Source of the DNA: Arthrobacter zhaoxinii
GTDB taxonomy: Bacteria; Actinomycetota; Actinomycetes; Actinomycetales; Micrococcaceae
Assembly (NCBI RefSeq): GCF_024385505.1
Contig: NZ_JANFLT010000003.1
Coordinates: 62,001 to 126,000, forward strand
Direction of reading: 5' to 3'
DNA length: 64,000 bases
Below are positions 1 to 8,903 of this stretch, piece by piece; positions within the stretch are counted from its first letter, which is position 1; the number at the start of each line of letters is the position of its first letter. The notes beneath the pieces were generated by a model that made no database searches, was not told the DNA's origin, and saw nothing but the letters and a program-made list of their open reading frames with translations. The translations under genes were made by a program, and so were the position numbers.

Positions 1-2
1 GT

Positions 3-1403
3 ATTCAAACGCAGATTCTTGTCGACCATTTTTCAGCTGATTTCGATGCGGAAGTGCAGGAGCTGGGGCGCCGGGGAAGGATCGGAAAAGACATCTCTGT
101 CCGGTACATGTATCACGACCTTGCCGGCCACGATAATTACCCTGCCGATGTCCACTACGAGAGCCCGCTGGGGACGCAGGGGTGGACCTACGTTTCCCCG
201 GAGGAGAAGCCGGACATGCTGGTGGGAAGATTCGGTGGCGAGTACCGGCATCGGGTGTTGCTTCGGGATGACCGCGTGCTCTTCGTCGACCACCTAAACG
301 CCGGAGTCTGGGACCGAAGGGTCTGGCACGACAGGGCGGGCGCTGCCTGCAAAGTGGAGCACATTGGTACAGCGGGAAAGCCGAGGGTGGTGCAGTATCT
401 GGATCGTAACGGAACGTGCTATTTGGAGGAATCCCGCGAAGAAGCAACGCAGCGGGTCCTCGGATGTGAACTGTATCCGCGGTCGGCACGCAGTTTTATG
501 TACCGGGACATGGTCCAGGTGTTCCGGTTCTGGATGCAGTCGCATGTGTTGTCCGGAGAGTCAGAGCCCGTCATAATTTCGGAGTACGGCGTGAGGCGTA
601 AAGCTCTCGATGCCTTGGTGGACGAAAACAACGCCCGCGTTATCTATACGCTGCATAACAACCATTTTTCATTTCCGCACCGTTACGGGAGCCGGGTGCG
701 GCCTGAAATGGCCGACCTGATGAACCATCTCAGCGACGGCCGGGATCTGGTTGTTCTCACTGCGGAACAACGCCAGGATATTTGGAAGCAGTTTGGCATG
801 ATGTCGTCGGTCCATGTCATACCCCATTTCGTTCCGCCCGTATCGCGCTTTCGCGAGCGTGACCCCAACCTTGTGGTTATGGTGGGGCGTTTTCATAAGA
901 TCAAGGGACAGCTGGCGGCCATCCGTGCCTTCCAGCGGATCGTGCATGCCGTCCCGGACGCCAAGCTGGTGTTTTACGGCCGCGGTGCCGAGGAGGGGGA
1001 GATGCGCAAGCAAATCGCGGACCTGGGCCTGGCCGGATCTGTATCGATCGCCGGCTTCACGGCAGACGCACAAGACGCCTTCCTCAGCGCGGCGGTGTCC
1101 ATAGTCGCCTCGGACTATGAGGGGTTTTGTTTGTCCTTGGCCGAGAGTATGGCTGCAGGATGCATTCCCGTTGCGTACGACATCAAGTACGGACCGAGGG
1201 AGATGATCGATAACGGTATCAACGGATTTCTGGTTGAAGCCGGAAACGAGCGGGAGCTGTCGGATGCCGTGATTTTGGGTCTGTCGAATAAGTCCATGGC
1301 GCTGCGCATGGCGGATGAAGCCAGGCGTATTCAGGAGACATTGTCCAAAGACAGGTTCATGGGCGAATGGGCTGCGGTTTTGCAGGGAGTGGCTGGTAGG
1401 TAG
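3..1403 (+). CDS. GT4-like glycosyltransferase, 5' end beyond window
   Basis: The frame is open from the first bases of the window, so the gene begins upstream; the GTG at 54 is only an internal candidate. The visible 466 residues end in a GT-B type C-terminal domain: VGRFHKIKGQ near residue 294 and a nucleotide-sugar site of the E-x7-E kind in SDYEGFCLSLAES near residue 372. By family this is a retaining nucleotide-sugar glycosyltransferase acting at the cytoplasmic face of the membrane on a cell-surface polymer. The N-terminal part, with its YTLHNNHFSFP segment, recalls teichoic-acid glucosyltransferases of the TagE/GtfA kind, but the acceptor cannot be read from sequence. It converges with wecB with only 10 bases between stops, which supports an envelope-polysaccharide locus. 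Confidence 0.8.
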   Translation: MQTQILVDHFSADFDAEVQELGRRGRIGKDISVRYMYHDLAGHDNYPADVHYESPLGTQGWTYVSPEEKPDMLVGRFGGEYRHRVLLRDDRVLFVDHLNAGVWDRRVWHDRAGAACKVEHIGTAGKPRVVQYLDRNGTCYLEESREEATQRVLGCELYPRSARSFMYRDMVQVFRFWMQSHVLSGESEPVIISEYGVRRKALDALVDENNARVIYTLHNNHFSFPHRYGSRVRPEMADLMNHLSDGRDLVVLTAEQRQDIWKQFGMMSSVHVIPHFVPPVSRFRERDPNLVVMVGRFHKIKGQLAAIRAFQRIVHAVPDAKLVFYGRGAEEGEMRKQIADLGLAGSVSIAGFTADAQDAFLSAAVSIVASDYEGFCLSLAESMAAGCIPVAYDIKYGPREMIDNGINGFLVEAGNERELSDAVILGLSNKSMALRMADEARRIQETLSKDRFMGEWAAVLQGVAGR

Positions 1404-1413
1404 GGCACAGGCA

Positions 1414-2553
1414 TCAGCGCACAGCGTTTGAGAAGCGGTCACTGCTCACCAGTGCCTTGATGGCCTCGACACTCCGTTTCGCCGCTGTCCCGTCTCCGTA
1501 CGGGTTGATGGCCTCAGCCATCGAATCGTAGTGCTCACGGTTGTGCAGCAGCCAGCCGACTTCGCTGACGATCCTGTCCTCACCGGTGCCAATGAGTCTT
1601 GCCACGCCTGCCTCCACCGCTTCAGGCCGTTCCGTGTTGTCCCGCATGACAAGCACGGGTGTTCCGAGGCTGGGAGCCTCTTCCTGTACTCCGCCGGAAT
1701 CCGTCAGGATGATGTCGGCCCTCGACAGCAGCCGGATGAACTCTCCGTATGCCAGCGGCTCCGTGACAAGGACGTTGCCCAACGACACCAAATAGGGAAG
1801 CACTGCACCGCGCACCAGGGGATTGCTGTGGAGGGGTAGGACAATCGTCAGGTCCGGCTCTGCTGCGGCGATACGGGCGAGAGCCCGGCCGATGCTGTTC
1901 ATGGCCGCACCCTGGTTTTCCCTCCGGTGGGTTGTGACAAGCATGACCCGCCGGCTGGAGGCCGCCAGGGACTCCAACAGTGGATTGGTGAAACGTACCT
2001 TTTTCTCGACCGTAGCCAGCAGTGCATCTATCACGGTGTTTCCGGTGACAACAATGTCGTCCGGGGGGATGTTCTCCGCCAGGAGGTTTGCACGGCTGCT
2101 CTCCGTCGGGGCCAGGTGGAGGGCGGCCAGCTGCGAGGTGATCTTCCGGTTGCCCTCCTCCGGGAACGGGGACAGGGGGTTACCGCTGCGAAGGCCCGCT
2201 TCAACATGGACCACTGGAATACCCCGGTGGAAAGCCGCCAGTGCCGCGCCGGTGGAAGTAGTTGTGTCGCCTTGGACCACCACGGCATCAGGCCGGTTCA
2301 CGGCGAAGAGCTTATCGAGCCCGGTCACGGTGCGGCAAAGTATGTCATTGAGCGACTGCCCGGGCTCAAAAATATTGAGGTCGTGGTCGGGAATAATCCC
2401 AAAAACCGCGTTCACCTGATCCAACATCGAGCGATGTTGTCCGGTCACGGTTATGAAACATTCCAAGGCGCGGGCGCGCTTTAGTTCGGCAATGATTGGA
2501 GCGATCTTTATCGCCTCGGGACGGGTACCGTAGATTGGCATGATGACTGGCAA
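1414..2553 (-). CDS. wecB: UDP-N-acetylglucosamine 2-epimerase (non-hydrolysing)
   Basis: This 379-residue protein is full length for the WecB/MnaA family, which interconverts UDP-GlcNAc and UDP-ManNAc in the cytosol to supply ManNAc for wall polymers. Family marks are IYGTRPEAIKIAPII at the N-terminus, the VVQGDTTTSTGAALAAFH stretch, HVEAGLRSGNP, and TDSGGVQEEAPSLGTPVLVMRDNTERPE toward the C-terminus, which holds the UDP-binding residues. The open frame starts with a TTG at 2553; an ATG at 2541 (MPIYGTRPEA) fits the usual family start about as well. It lies opposite the preceding glycosyltransferase, consistent with a shared surface-polysaccharide function. Confidence 0.92.
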   Translation of the reverse strand: MPVIMPIYGTRPEAIKIAPIIAELKRARALECFITVTGQHRSMLDQVNAVFGIIPDHDLNIFEPGQSLNDILCRTVTGLDKLFAVNRPDAVVVQGDTTTSTGAALAAFHRGIPVVHVEAGLRSGNPLSPFPEEGNRKITSQLAALHLAPTESSRANLLAENIPPDDIVVTGNTVIDALLATVEKKVRFTNPLLESLAASSRRVMLVTTHRRENQGAAMNSIGRALARIAAAEPDLTIVLPLHSNPLVRGAVLPYLVSLGNVLVTEPLAYGEFIRLLSRADIILTDSGGVQEEAPSLGTPVLVMRDNTERPEAVEAGVARLIGTGEDRIVSEVGWLLHNREHYDSMAEAINPYGDGTAAKRSVEAIKALVSSDRFSNAVR

Positions 2554-2959
2554 GGAGACCCCCGGCTACAACTCGCGCGCGAATTTGCCTTAGTTTATCC
2601 CAAATTCTTTCCTCGGCGTTTTCGAAATATCTCTAAAATCGTCTCTAATTACTTGGAAAGGGGCCGCTATATACCTAGGACATAAGGACGCCTTACGCGC
2701 GTCGTGTCGAGTGGATGTCCGAACGGCTGGCTGGTGACGAATGTGCCGGTGACAGACCGTTCAGCAGCCACGGAACGCAGCCGCTGCCGCAGCACCAACC
2801 GGCAGCAAATCGTTATCGGCTTCTGTCAGTGCCCTGCGGTAGGCTTCCTAATGACATAGACGGTTAGCGGCAATGACGGCGAAGACCGGACGGGACGGGC
2901 GCTAATGAGCGGCACCAGCACCACCAAAGGCACCTACGCAAGCAGGAATCGGGATTACT
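2554..2959. other. 406-bp gap between divergent wecB and DAK2 genes, no gene recognised
   Basis: The part next to wecB (about 2580-2690) is clearly AT-richer than the surroundings and probably holds the wecB promoter on the minus strand. The remainder is GC-rich without a convincing open frame, hairpin or tRNA. The DAK2 frame is open back to a stop at 2906-2908, but the only usable start codon in it is the TTG at 2960. In related genomes other genes usually precede DAK2-recG, so this may mark the junction of the polysaccharide locus with the core run. Confidence 0.4.
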
Positions 2960-3952
2960 TTGCAGACTAAAATCACCGCCAACGCGCAAGCGCTGAAGCG
3001 ATGGTTGAGCAACGCAGAGGTCTCCCTGGGCAACCACAGCGACCGCCTCAACGCCATCAATATCTTCCCCGTGGCCGACGGCGACACCGGCACCAACCTC
3101 TACCTGACGCTCCGTGCCGCATCCAAGGCCGCCGCAGAGAAAGACACTGCCGACATCGGTGCCCTGCTGGAAACCGCTGGCCGGGCCGCCATGGAATCGG
3201 CACGCGGCAACTCCGGAACCCTGTTTTCCGTCTTCCTGACCTCCATGGCGGAACCCCTGGCCGGCGCAACCCGGCTCTCCGCACCTCTCCTCGCCACCGC
3301 CCTGCAGCGTGCACAGCTGCGCTCCTGGTCCGTGCTCAGCGATCCGGTGCCTGGCACCATGCTCTCCGTCCTGGAAGCAGCCGCCCACGCCGCCTCGGAC
3401 AGCGAAGCAGCCGTCACCGGCGACGACAGCAATGCCGGGCTCGCTCTGACCCTGCACGCCATCATGGACGCGGCCCTGGCCGCCGTCATCCATACCGAGA
3501 GCCAGCTCGATGCGCTCACCCGTGCCCGCGTCGTCGACGCCGGCGGTGTCGGCTTCCTGCTGGTGCTGGACGCCCTGCGCGCCGCCGCCCTCGGGGAGGA
3601 GCTGCAGGAAGAGCTGCTGGACGGGCTGCACGGCTACGACGTCCAGGACCCGCACATCCACGCCCACATGCCCCGCATGGAAGGCGTGGAAGTCATGTGC
3701 ACCATCACTCTGAGCCCGCTGGATGCCGCAACCCTGCGGCTGCAGCTGGACGAGCTGGGCGACTCGGTCATCATGAGCGCCGTCAGCCCGGTAGGGGATG
3801 GCTACCGCTGGCGCATCCACGTCCACACGCCCGACGCCGGCGCCGCCATTGATCTGCTGCGCAGCCTGGGGGATCCCGTGAACCTGACGATTACGGAGTT
3901 GTCCGCGGACGGCCACGAGACCAATGAAATCCCCGAGGCCCATGGACTCTAG
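2960..3952 (+). CDS. DAK2/DhaL-domain protein (FakA-like, short form)
   Basis: The protein of 330 residues has an N-terminal DhaL/DAK2 domain with the metal/ATP-binding motif VADGDTGTNLYLT near residue 40, GNSGTLFSVF near residue 90 and the second loop DAGGVGFLLVLDAL near residue 190. These are the kinase-domain features of dihydroxyacetone kinase DhaL and fatty-acid kinase FakA. At about 330 residues it is much shorter than FakA (about 550), so the C-terminal fatty-acid-binding-partner region is reduced to a short alpha/beta tail. The start is a TTG at 2960, the only start codon available in the open frame. It overlaps the start of recG, and this DAK2-recG pairing is common in actinobacteria. 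The phosphorylated substrate is unknown. Confidence 0.8.
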   Translation: MQTKITANAQALKRWLSNAEVSLGNHSDRLNAINIFPVADGDTGTNLYLTLRAASKAAAEKDTADIGALLETAGRAAMESARGNSGTLFSVFLTSMAEPLAGATRLSAPLLATALQRAQLRSWSVLSDPVPGTMLSVLEAAAHAASDSEAAVTGDDSNAGLALTLHAIMDAALAAVIHTESQLDALTRARVVDAGGVGFLLVLDALRAAALGEELQEELLDGLHGYDVQDPHIHAHMPRMEGVEVMCTITLSPLDAATLRLQLDELGDSVIMSAVSPVGDGYRWRIHVHTPDAGAAIDLLRSLGDPVNLTITELSADGHETNEIPEAHGL

Positions 3953-6167
3953 GCTTCCCGGCGAACTCGACTTTCCGCTGGACCGCCGGATCGGCAAGGT
4001 TACGGCCAATGCCATGGAGAAGCAGCTTGGCCTGAAGACCGTTGGCGATCTGCTCCACCATTTCCCGCGCCGGTACCTGGAGCGCGGCGAGCTCACACCC
4101 ATCGCCGAAATACCGTTCGACGAAGACGTCACCCTGATAGCCCGGGTGCAGAGCAACAACCGCCGGCAGATGCGGGCCCGCAAGGGGACAATCGTCGAGG
4201 TGGTCGTCACCGACGACACCGACGGCAGCCTCGGGCAGCTGCACCTGACGTTTTTCAACGGATTCAATGCTTCCAAGGAACTCACCGTCGGCACCCGGGC
4301 CATGTTCTCCGGCAAGGTGGGCGCCTACCGGGGGCAGCTGCAGCTGACCAATCCCAGCTATGTTCTCCTGGATGAAGACTCGGTGGACGAGGAGGAGGCC
4401 AAACGGCCCATCCCCGTTTACCGGGCCTCGGCCAGGGTGGCCAGCCCGACCATCGCGAAGTCCGTGTCGATGCTGCTGGACAACATGGAAGCCGTCAGGC
4501 TGCGCGATCCGATCCCGGCGGCAATCCGGCAGCGGGACCGTCTTCCCGACATCACGGATGCCTACAACAAGATCCACCGGCCGAACACTATGGAGGAGGC
4601 CTACGCCGCCCGGCACAGGTTCCGGTACCAGGAGGCCCTGGTCCTGCAGACGGCGCTCGCCCGACGTCGTGCCCTCACCGCCGAAGAGGAGGCCACCGCG
4701 CGCCCGGCCGTCCCGGGCGGCCTGCTGGACCGCTTCGACGCCTCCCTTCCCTTTACCCTCACCAACGGGCAGGCCGAGATCGGACGGGACCTGTCCGCCG
4801 AACTCGCCGGCGACCATCCCATGAACCGCCTCCTGCAGGGCGAGGTGGGCTCCGGCAAGACGCTCGTTGCGCTGCGCGCCATGCTGCAGGTCATCGACGC
4901 CGGGGGACAGGCCGCCCTGCTGGCACCCACCGAAGTCCTGGCCTCCCAGCACTACGAGTCCATCAGCGCGATGCTCGGCCCGCTGGGCCGCGGCGGACAG
5001 CTGGACGGAGACCCGGACGGCACCAAGGTGGTGCTGCTGACCGGGTCGATGAACACCGCCGGGCGCCGCACCGCGATGCTGGACGCCGCCAGCGGTGCCG
5101 CCGGCATCATCATCGGCACCCACGCCCTGCTGTCGGAGCACGTCTCCTTTGCCGACCTGGGCCTGGTGGTGGTGGACGAACAGCATCGGTTCGGCGTCGA
5201 GCAGCGCGATGTGCTGCGTACCAAGGGCCACAGCACCCCGCACCTGCTGGTCATGACGGCCACCCCCATTCCCCGAACCGTCGCGATGACCGTCTTCGGT
5301 GACTTGGAAGTCTCTACCCTCACCGAGCTGCCGGCCGGACGCGCCCCCATCTCCACCTACGTCTCGCCGCTGGCCGAGAAGCCCCAGTGGGAGCAGCGGA
5401 TCTGGGCCCGCGCCCGTGAAGAGATCGACGCCGGCCGGCAGGTCTATGTGGTCTGCCCCAAGATCGGTGCCAAGGAAGAAGAGCCCGGCAGCGACCTGGC
5501 CCTGTTCGACCCGAAGGAAGCCGCCGCGGGACAGGAACGCGCCCAGCGGCAGGAGCTGACGTCCGTCACGGAGCTGACCGAGTACCTCACCACCGTCCCG
5601 GCGCTCGCCGGCAAGGTCATCGCTCCCCTGCACGGACGGCTGGACCCGAACGACAAGCACGAGACCATGGCCGCCTTCAACCGCGGCGACATTGACGTGC
5701 TGGTCTCCACCACCGTCATCGAGGTGGGTGTGGACGTGCCCAACGCCTCGCTCATGGTGATTATGGACGCGGACCGGTTCGGCATCTCCCAGCTGCACCA
5801 GCTGCGCGGCCGGGTGGGCCGCGGCGGGCTGCCCGGCACCTGCCTGCTCGTCACGCAGCTGGAGCCGGGGCATCCGAGCCGTGAGCGGCTGGAGGCCGTG
5901 GCCGCCACCACCGACGGCTTCGAACTGTCCCGCAAGGACCTCGAGCTGCGCCGCGAGGGGGACATCCTCGGCGCCAGCCAGTCCGGTGGCCGGTCCACTC
6001 TGAAGCTGCTGCGCGCGGTCCAGGATGAGAAGCTCATCGAAAAGGCCCGCGCCGACGCCGTCGCGCTGGTGGCCGAGGATCCGGATCTGCGCGAGTACCC
6101 GGCCCTGGACGAAGCGATCGAGGCGTCCCTGAACCCCGAAGCTGAAGCGTTCCTGGAACGCGGCTAG
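3942..6167 (+). CDS. recG: ATP-dependent DNA helicase RecG
   Basis: RecG remodels stalled replication forks and branch-migrates Holliday junctions. The protein shows the N-terminal wedge/OB-fold region, then helicase motif I LLQGEVGSGKT near residue 300, the DEQH box (VVVDEQHRFGVEQR) near residue 412, motif III TATPIPRT, and motif VI QLRGRVGRG near residue 620, followed by the RecG C-terminal domain. Length (741 residues) is normal. The ATG at 3942 (MDSRLPGEL) is chosen; an ATG at 3924 adds six residues and cannot be excluded. Either start overlaps the end of the DAK2 gene, so the two are probably translated together. Confidence 0.95.
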   Translation: MDSRLPGELDFPLDRRIGKVTANAMEKQLGLKTVGDLLHHFPRRYLERGELTPIAEIPFDEDVTLIARVQSNNRRQMRARKGTIVEVVVTDDTDGSLGQLHLTFFNGFNASKELTVGTRAMFSGKVGAYRGQLQLTNPSYVLLDEDSVDEEEAKRPIPVYRASARVASPTIAKSVSMLLDNMEAVRLRDPIPAAIRQRDRLPDITDAYNKIHRPNTMEEAYAARHRFRYQEALVLQTALARRRALTAEEEATARPAVPGGLLDRFDASLPFTLTNGQAEIGRDLSAELAGDHPMNRLLQGEVGSGKTLVALRAMLQVIDAGGQAALLAPTEVLASQHYESISAMLGPLGRGGQLDGDPDGTKVVLLTGSMNTAGRRTAMLDAASGAAGIIIGTHALLSEHVSFADLGLVVVDEQHRFGVEQRDVLRTKGHSTPHLLVMTATPIPRTVAMTVFGDLEVSTLTELPAGRAPISTYVSPLAEKPQWEQRIWARAREEIDAGRQVYVVCPKIGAKEEEPGSDLALFDPKEAAAGQERAQRQELTSVTELTEYLTTVPALAGKVIAPLHGRLDPNDKHETMAAFNRGDIDVLVSTTVIEVGVDVPNASLMVIMDADRFGISQLHQLRGRVGRGGLPGTCLLVTQLEPGHPSRERLEAVAATTDGFELSRKDLELRREGDILGASQSGGRSTLKLLRAVQDEKLIEKARADAVALVAEDPDLREYPALDEAIEASLNPEAEAFLERG

Positions 6168-6213
6168 CTGTACTCAGCCCCGCCCCCGGGCCGGTCCCGC
6201 TCCGGGCAGCGGA

Positions 6214-6225
6214 TAAAGTGAAGGC
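6214..6225 (+). promoter_or_regulatory. rsmD -10 hexamer, leaderless start
   Basis: TAAAGT at 6214-6219 is followed by only six bases before the rsmD ATG at 6226. This spacing places transcription initiation on or next to the start codon, so rsmD is probably translated from a leaderless mRNA. No clear -35 element is seen. Confidence 0.5.
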
Positions 6226-6840
6226 ATGAGCCGCATTATTGCCGGGGCTGCCGGCGGAACCACCTTGTTCAGCGTTCCCGGGGACGGAACCCGTCCCACC
6301 ACGGACCGGGTGAAGGAAGCCCTCTTCTCCCGCCTGGAGTCCTACGGCATCCTGCAGGAAGCCCGCGTGCTGGACCTGTTCGCCGGGTCCGGGGCGCTGG
6401 GCGTGGAGAGCGCCAGCCGCGGAGCGACCGCCGTCGACCTGGTGGAACTCGCCGACAAGCCCGCCGCCACCTGCCGGCAGAACGCCGAGCTCGTCAACAA
6501 GATCCTGGCCCGGACCTGCGTGAACGTGCACCGGGCCAAGGCCGAAACCTTCCTGCTGCGCGTCCCTGCGGATGTGCGCTGGGACGTGGTCTTCATTGAC
6601 CCTCCCTACGCCTTCACCGAAGCAGAACTGGCCACGGTGCTCACGCCGCTGGCGGGACACCTTGCCGTCAACGCCGTGGTGGTGCTGGAACGCTCCACGC
6701 GTTCGCCCGAGCCGGTCTGGCCCGAGGGCATGGAGCGCTTCAGTGAACGTAAATACGGCGAGACCACGCTGTGGTTTGCCGAGCCGTCCGACGATGACGC
6801 AGAGTCCGGCGAGGACGAAGCGGAAGCCGCGCAGGCCTAG
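6226..6840 (+). CDS. rsmD: 16S rRNA (guanine966-N2)-methyltransferase RsmD
   Basis: RsmD methylates N2 of G966 in 16S rRNA during 30S assembly, using S-adenosylmethionine. The 204-residue protein begins MSRIIAGAAGG, has the SAM-binding motif VLDLFAGSGALGVESASRGA near residue 50 and the N-methyltransferase motif IDPPY near residue 125. The last 20 residues or so form an acidic tail (DDDAESGEDEAEA) of no known role. The start ATG sits six bases after a TAAAGT hexamer. The gene follows recG and ends 4 bp into the convergent spermidine-synthase-like gene. Confidence 0.93.
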   Translation: MSRIIAGAAGGTTLFSVPGDGTRPTTDRVKEALFSRLESYGILQEARVLDLFAGSGALGVESASRGATAVDLVELADKPAATCRQNAELVNKILARTCVNVHRAKAETFLLRVPADVRWDVVFIDPPYAFTEAELATVLTPLAGHLAVNAVVVLERSTRSPEPVWPEGMERFSERKYGETTLWFAEPSDDDAESGEDEAEAAQA

Positions 6841-7613
6841 CCGGCAAACACGTCCAGGTCCTCGCCGGTCAGTACCGCCGCCGGGTGCGGACCGGCGGCC
6901 AGGAGTTGCTGAGTCCACTCGGCGGGCCAGGGGAACGGTGTTGCCGCGAGCACGATGTTGCCGGGGTACCGGCCGGTGAACATGTCGCGCTGCGCCAGCG
7001 CCGCAACCTCGCCGTCCGTCCCGAGCGCCGCTTGCACTTCCCGCACCTGCCGGCGCGCGAAGGCCAGCGGCGGATCGTCGCCGACGTTGACCAGCAGTAC
7101 GCCGGCGGGGGAGAGCAGCGCCGCCAGCTCGGCGTAGAAGTCCGACGTCGCCAGGTGCGCGGGTGCATCGGGGCCGGCAAAGATGTCCAGCACGACGGCG
7201 TCGAAGGACTGGCCGGCAAAACGGTCCAGCGATTCGCGGGCATCGCCGATCACCGTCTCCAGGGATGTCCCCTCCGGCAGCGGAAGATGGGCCAGGACAA
7301 AGTCGAGCAGCTCGCGTTCCAGTTCCACCGCCACCTGTTCGGACCCCGGGCGGGTGGCCTGCAGGTAGCGGGTGAGGGTCAGCGCTCCGGCGCCCAGATG
7401 CAGGGCGCGCAGAGGCTGCCCGGCCGGTGCGGCCAGATCCAGGACGTTGCCGATCCGGCGCAGGTACTCGTAGGAGATTTCCTGCGGACGGGCCATATCC
7501 ACGTGGGACTGCTCCGCTCCGCCGATGCTCAGCACATAGGCGCCGGGGGTGAAGCCGTCCTCGCTGATGGTGGCGTGGGCGCCGATGCCCCGCAGCAGCC
7601 GGGACGCATTCAC
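6837..7613 (-). CDS. Spermidine synthase-like SAM-fold protein
   Basis: The 258-residue protein has a spermidine-synthase type Rossmann fold: ALHLGAGALTLTRYLQ (motif I) near residue 70, VAVELERELLDF (acidic end of strand 2), and DAVVLDIFAGPDAPAHL where true spermidine synthases carry the catalytic Asp region. It lacks recognisable polyamine-pocket motifs and belongs to the fused or orphan spermidine-synthase-like proteins common in Micrococcales, so methyltransferase or aminopropyltransferase activity is not assured. The GTG start at 7613 overlaps the stop of the upstream aminotransferase gene by 4 bp (GTGA), so the two form an operon. Confidence 0.75.
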   Translation of the reverse strand: MNASRLLRGIGAHATISEDGFTPGAYVLSIGGAEQSHVDMARPQEISYEYLRRIGNVLDLAAPAGQPLRALHLGAGALTLTRYLQATRPGSEQVAVELERELLDFVLAHLPLPEGTSLETVIGDARESLDRFAGQSFDAVVLDIFAGPDAPAHLATSDFYAELAALLSPAGVLLVNVGDDPPLAFARRQVREVQAALGTDGEVAALAQRDMFTGRYPGNIVLAATPFPWPAEWTQQLLAAGPHPAAVLTGEDLDVFAG

Positions 7614-8863
7614 AGCACACCGCCCAGCCGCGCAAGGCGCTCGGAGGCCGAGTCCAGGACCTCGGTTTTCTTGCAGAACGCGAATCTCAGCAGGGACCGG
7701 GTCCGCCGGGCTCCTTCGGCGTGGCAGAACACGGCGACGGGAATGGCCGCCACCCCGATCAGTTCCGGCAGCCGGCGGGCCAGCTCCGTGGCGTCGGTGA
7801 TGCCCAGGGGCGAGGTGTCGGCAGTGACGAAGTACGTTCCGGAGGACGGCAGGACGTTCATCCCGGCGGCTCTGAGGCCGGCGCCGAGCAGGTCCCGCTT
7901 GGCCTGCAGCACCGCAGCGGCGCCGGTGAAGTAGTCGTCATCCAGTCCGAGGCCGACGGCGACGGCGGACTGGAACGGGGTGCCGGAGGTGTAGCTCAGG
8001 AAGGTCTTGACCGTGCGGACCGCGGACACCAGCGGTGCCGGGCCCGTGAGCCAGCCGATCTTCCATCCCGTGACGGAGAAGGTCTTCCCGGCCGAGGAAA
8101 TGGTCAGGGTCCGGTCCGCGGCACCGGGCAGCGTTGCTACCGGGATGTGGACGGGCCCGAAGGTCAGGTGTTCGTAGACCTCGTCGGTGACGATCACGGC
8201 GTTGTGCTTTTCCGCCAGGTCCACGATCTGCTGCAGCACGCTGCGGGGGAGGACCGCTCCGGTGGGGTTGTGCGGGTTGTTGACCAGGACCACGCGGGTG
8301 CGGTCGGTGAACGCTGCCTCGAGGGCGCCGTCGGCGGGCAGGAAGTGCGGTGCCTCCAGGGCGACGGTGGTGTGTGTGGCGCCGCTGAGCCCGATGACCG
8401 CGCCGTAGGAATCGTAGAACGGCTCGAAGGTCAGCACCTCGTCGCCGGGGCCGGTCAGGGCCAGCAGGGCCGAGGCAATGGCCTCCGTGGCGCCGGTGCT
8501 GACAATGACCTCGGTGTCCGGGTCCACCCGCAGGCCGTAGAACCGCTCCTGGTGCGCCGCGACCGCATGGCGCAGCACCGGCAGGCCCTGACCGGGCGCG
8601 TACTGGTTGGCGCCGGAGGCAATGGCGGCCCGCGCGGCGTCGAGCATTTCGGCTGGGCCGTCTTCGTCGGGGAAGCCCTGCCCCAGGTTGATGGCGCCGT
8701 GCCGTCCGGCCAGGGCCGTGATCTCCTCGAAAATGGTCACGCCGAGGTTGCCGTCCGCTGCGAGCAGGTTGGCTCCTGCCGCTGTCCGCTGCCACGGCTG
8801 GGCTGCGGCTGTTCCGGTGCCGGTCTGCGCGCGGAGCAGGGACGCGGCTGTGCTGTTACTCAT
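7610..8863 (-). CDS. PLP-dependent class I/II aminotransferase
   Basis: This 417-residue fold-type I aminotransferase carries INLGQGFPDEDGP near the N-terminus, NPHNPTGAV (substrate/PLP-binding Asn region), VTDEVYEHL (PLP Asp and Tyr), and the Schiff-base lysine in SSAGKTFSVTGWKIGW. The pattern resembles kynurenine aminotransferase/methionine aminotransferase (YbdL) proteins, but the amino donor cannot be fixed. The start is the ATG at 8863 (MSNSTAASLL); an upstream open frame continues into coaD on the other strand and is not used. A TAATAC hexamer seven bases before the ATG suggests a leaderless mRNA. The gene is divergent from coaD and co-transcribed with the following spermidine-synthase-like gene. 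Confidence 0.88.
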   Translation of the reverse strand: MSNSTAASLLRAQTGTGTAAAQPWQRTAAGANLLAADGNLGVTIFEEITALAGRHGAINLGQGFPDEDGPAEMLDAARAAIASGANQYAPGQGLPVLRHAVAAHQERFYGLRVDPDTEVIVSTGATEAIASALLALTGPGDEVLTFEPFYDSYGAVIGLSGATHTTVALEAPHFLPADGALEAAFTDRTRVVLVNNPHNPTGAVLPRSVLQQIVDLAEKHNAVIVTDEVYEHLTFGPVHIPVATLPGAADRTLTISSAGKTFSVTGWKIGWLTGPAPLVSAVRTVKTFLSYTSGTPFQSAVAVGLGLDDDYFTGAAAVLQAKRDLLGAGLRAAGMNVLPSSGTYFVTADTSPLGITDATELARRLPELIGVAAIPVAVFCHAEGARRTRSLLRFAFCKKTEVLDSASERLARLGGVL

Positions 8864-8903
8864 GCAACAAGTATTACCCGCCGGCACCCGGTAGATTCGA
8901 CCT
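8864..8903. promoter_or_regulatory. Divergent leaderless promoters, aminotransferase / coaD
   Basis: Only 40 bases separate the two start codons. On the plus strand TAGATT (8892-8897) ends six bases before the coaD ATG. On the minus strand TAATAC (8876-8871) ends seven bases before the aminotransferase ATG. Each -10 lies inside the other promoter's upstream region, so polymerase binding is probably mutually exclusive. No good -35 is seen on either side. Confidence 0.55.

Noticed and set aside
2706-2745. Sequence resembling the 5' half of a tRNA-Ser (GGATGTCCGAACGGCTGG)
   Set aside because: No matching acceptor 3' strand, T-loop or anticodon arm follows, so no cloverleaf can be drawn.
3891-5873. 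660-codon open frame on the minus strand across recG
   Set aside because: It mirrors recG codons in GC-rich DNA, lacks family motifs and lies under a certain gene.
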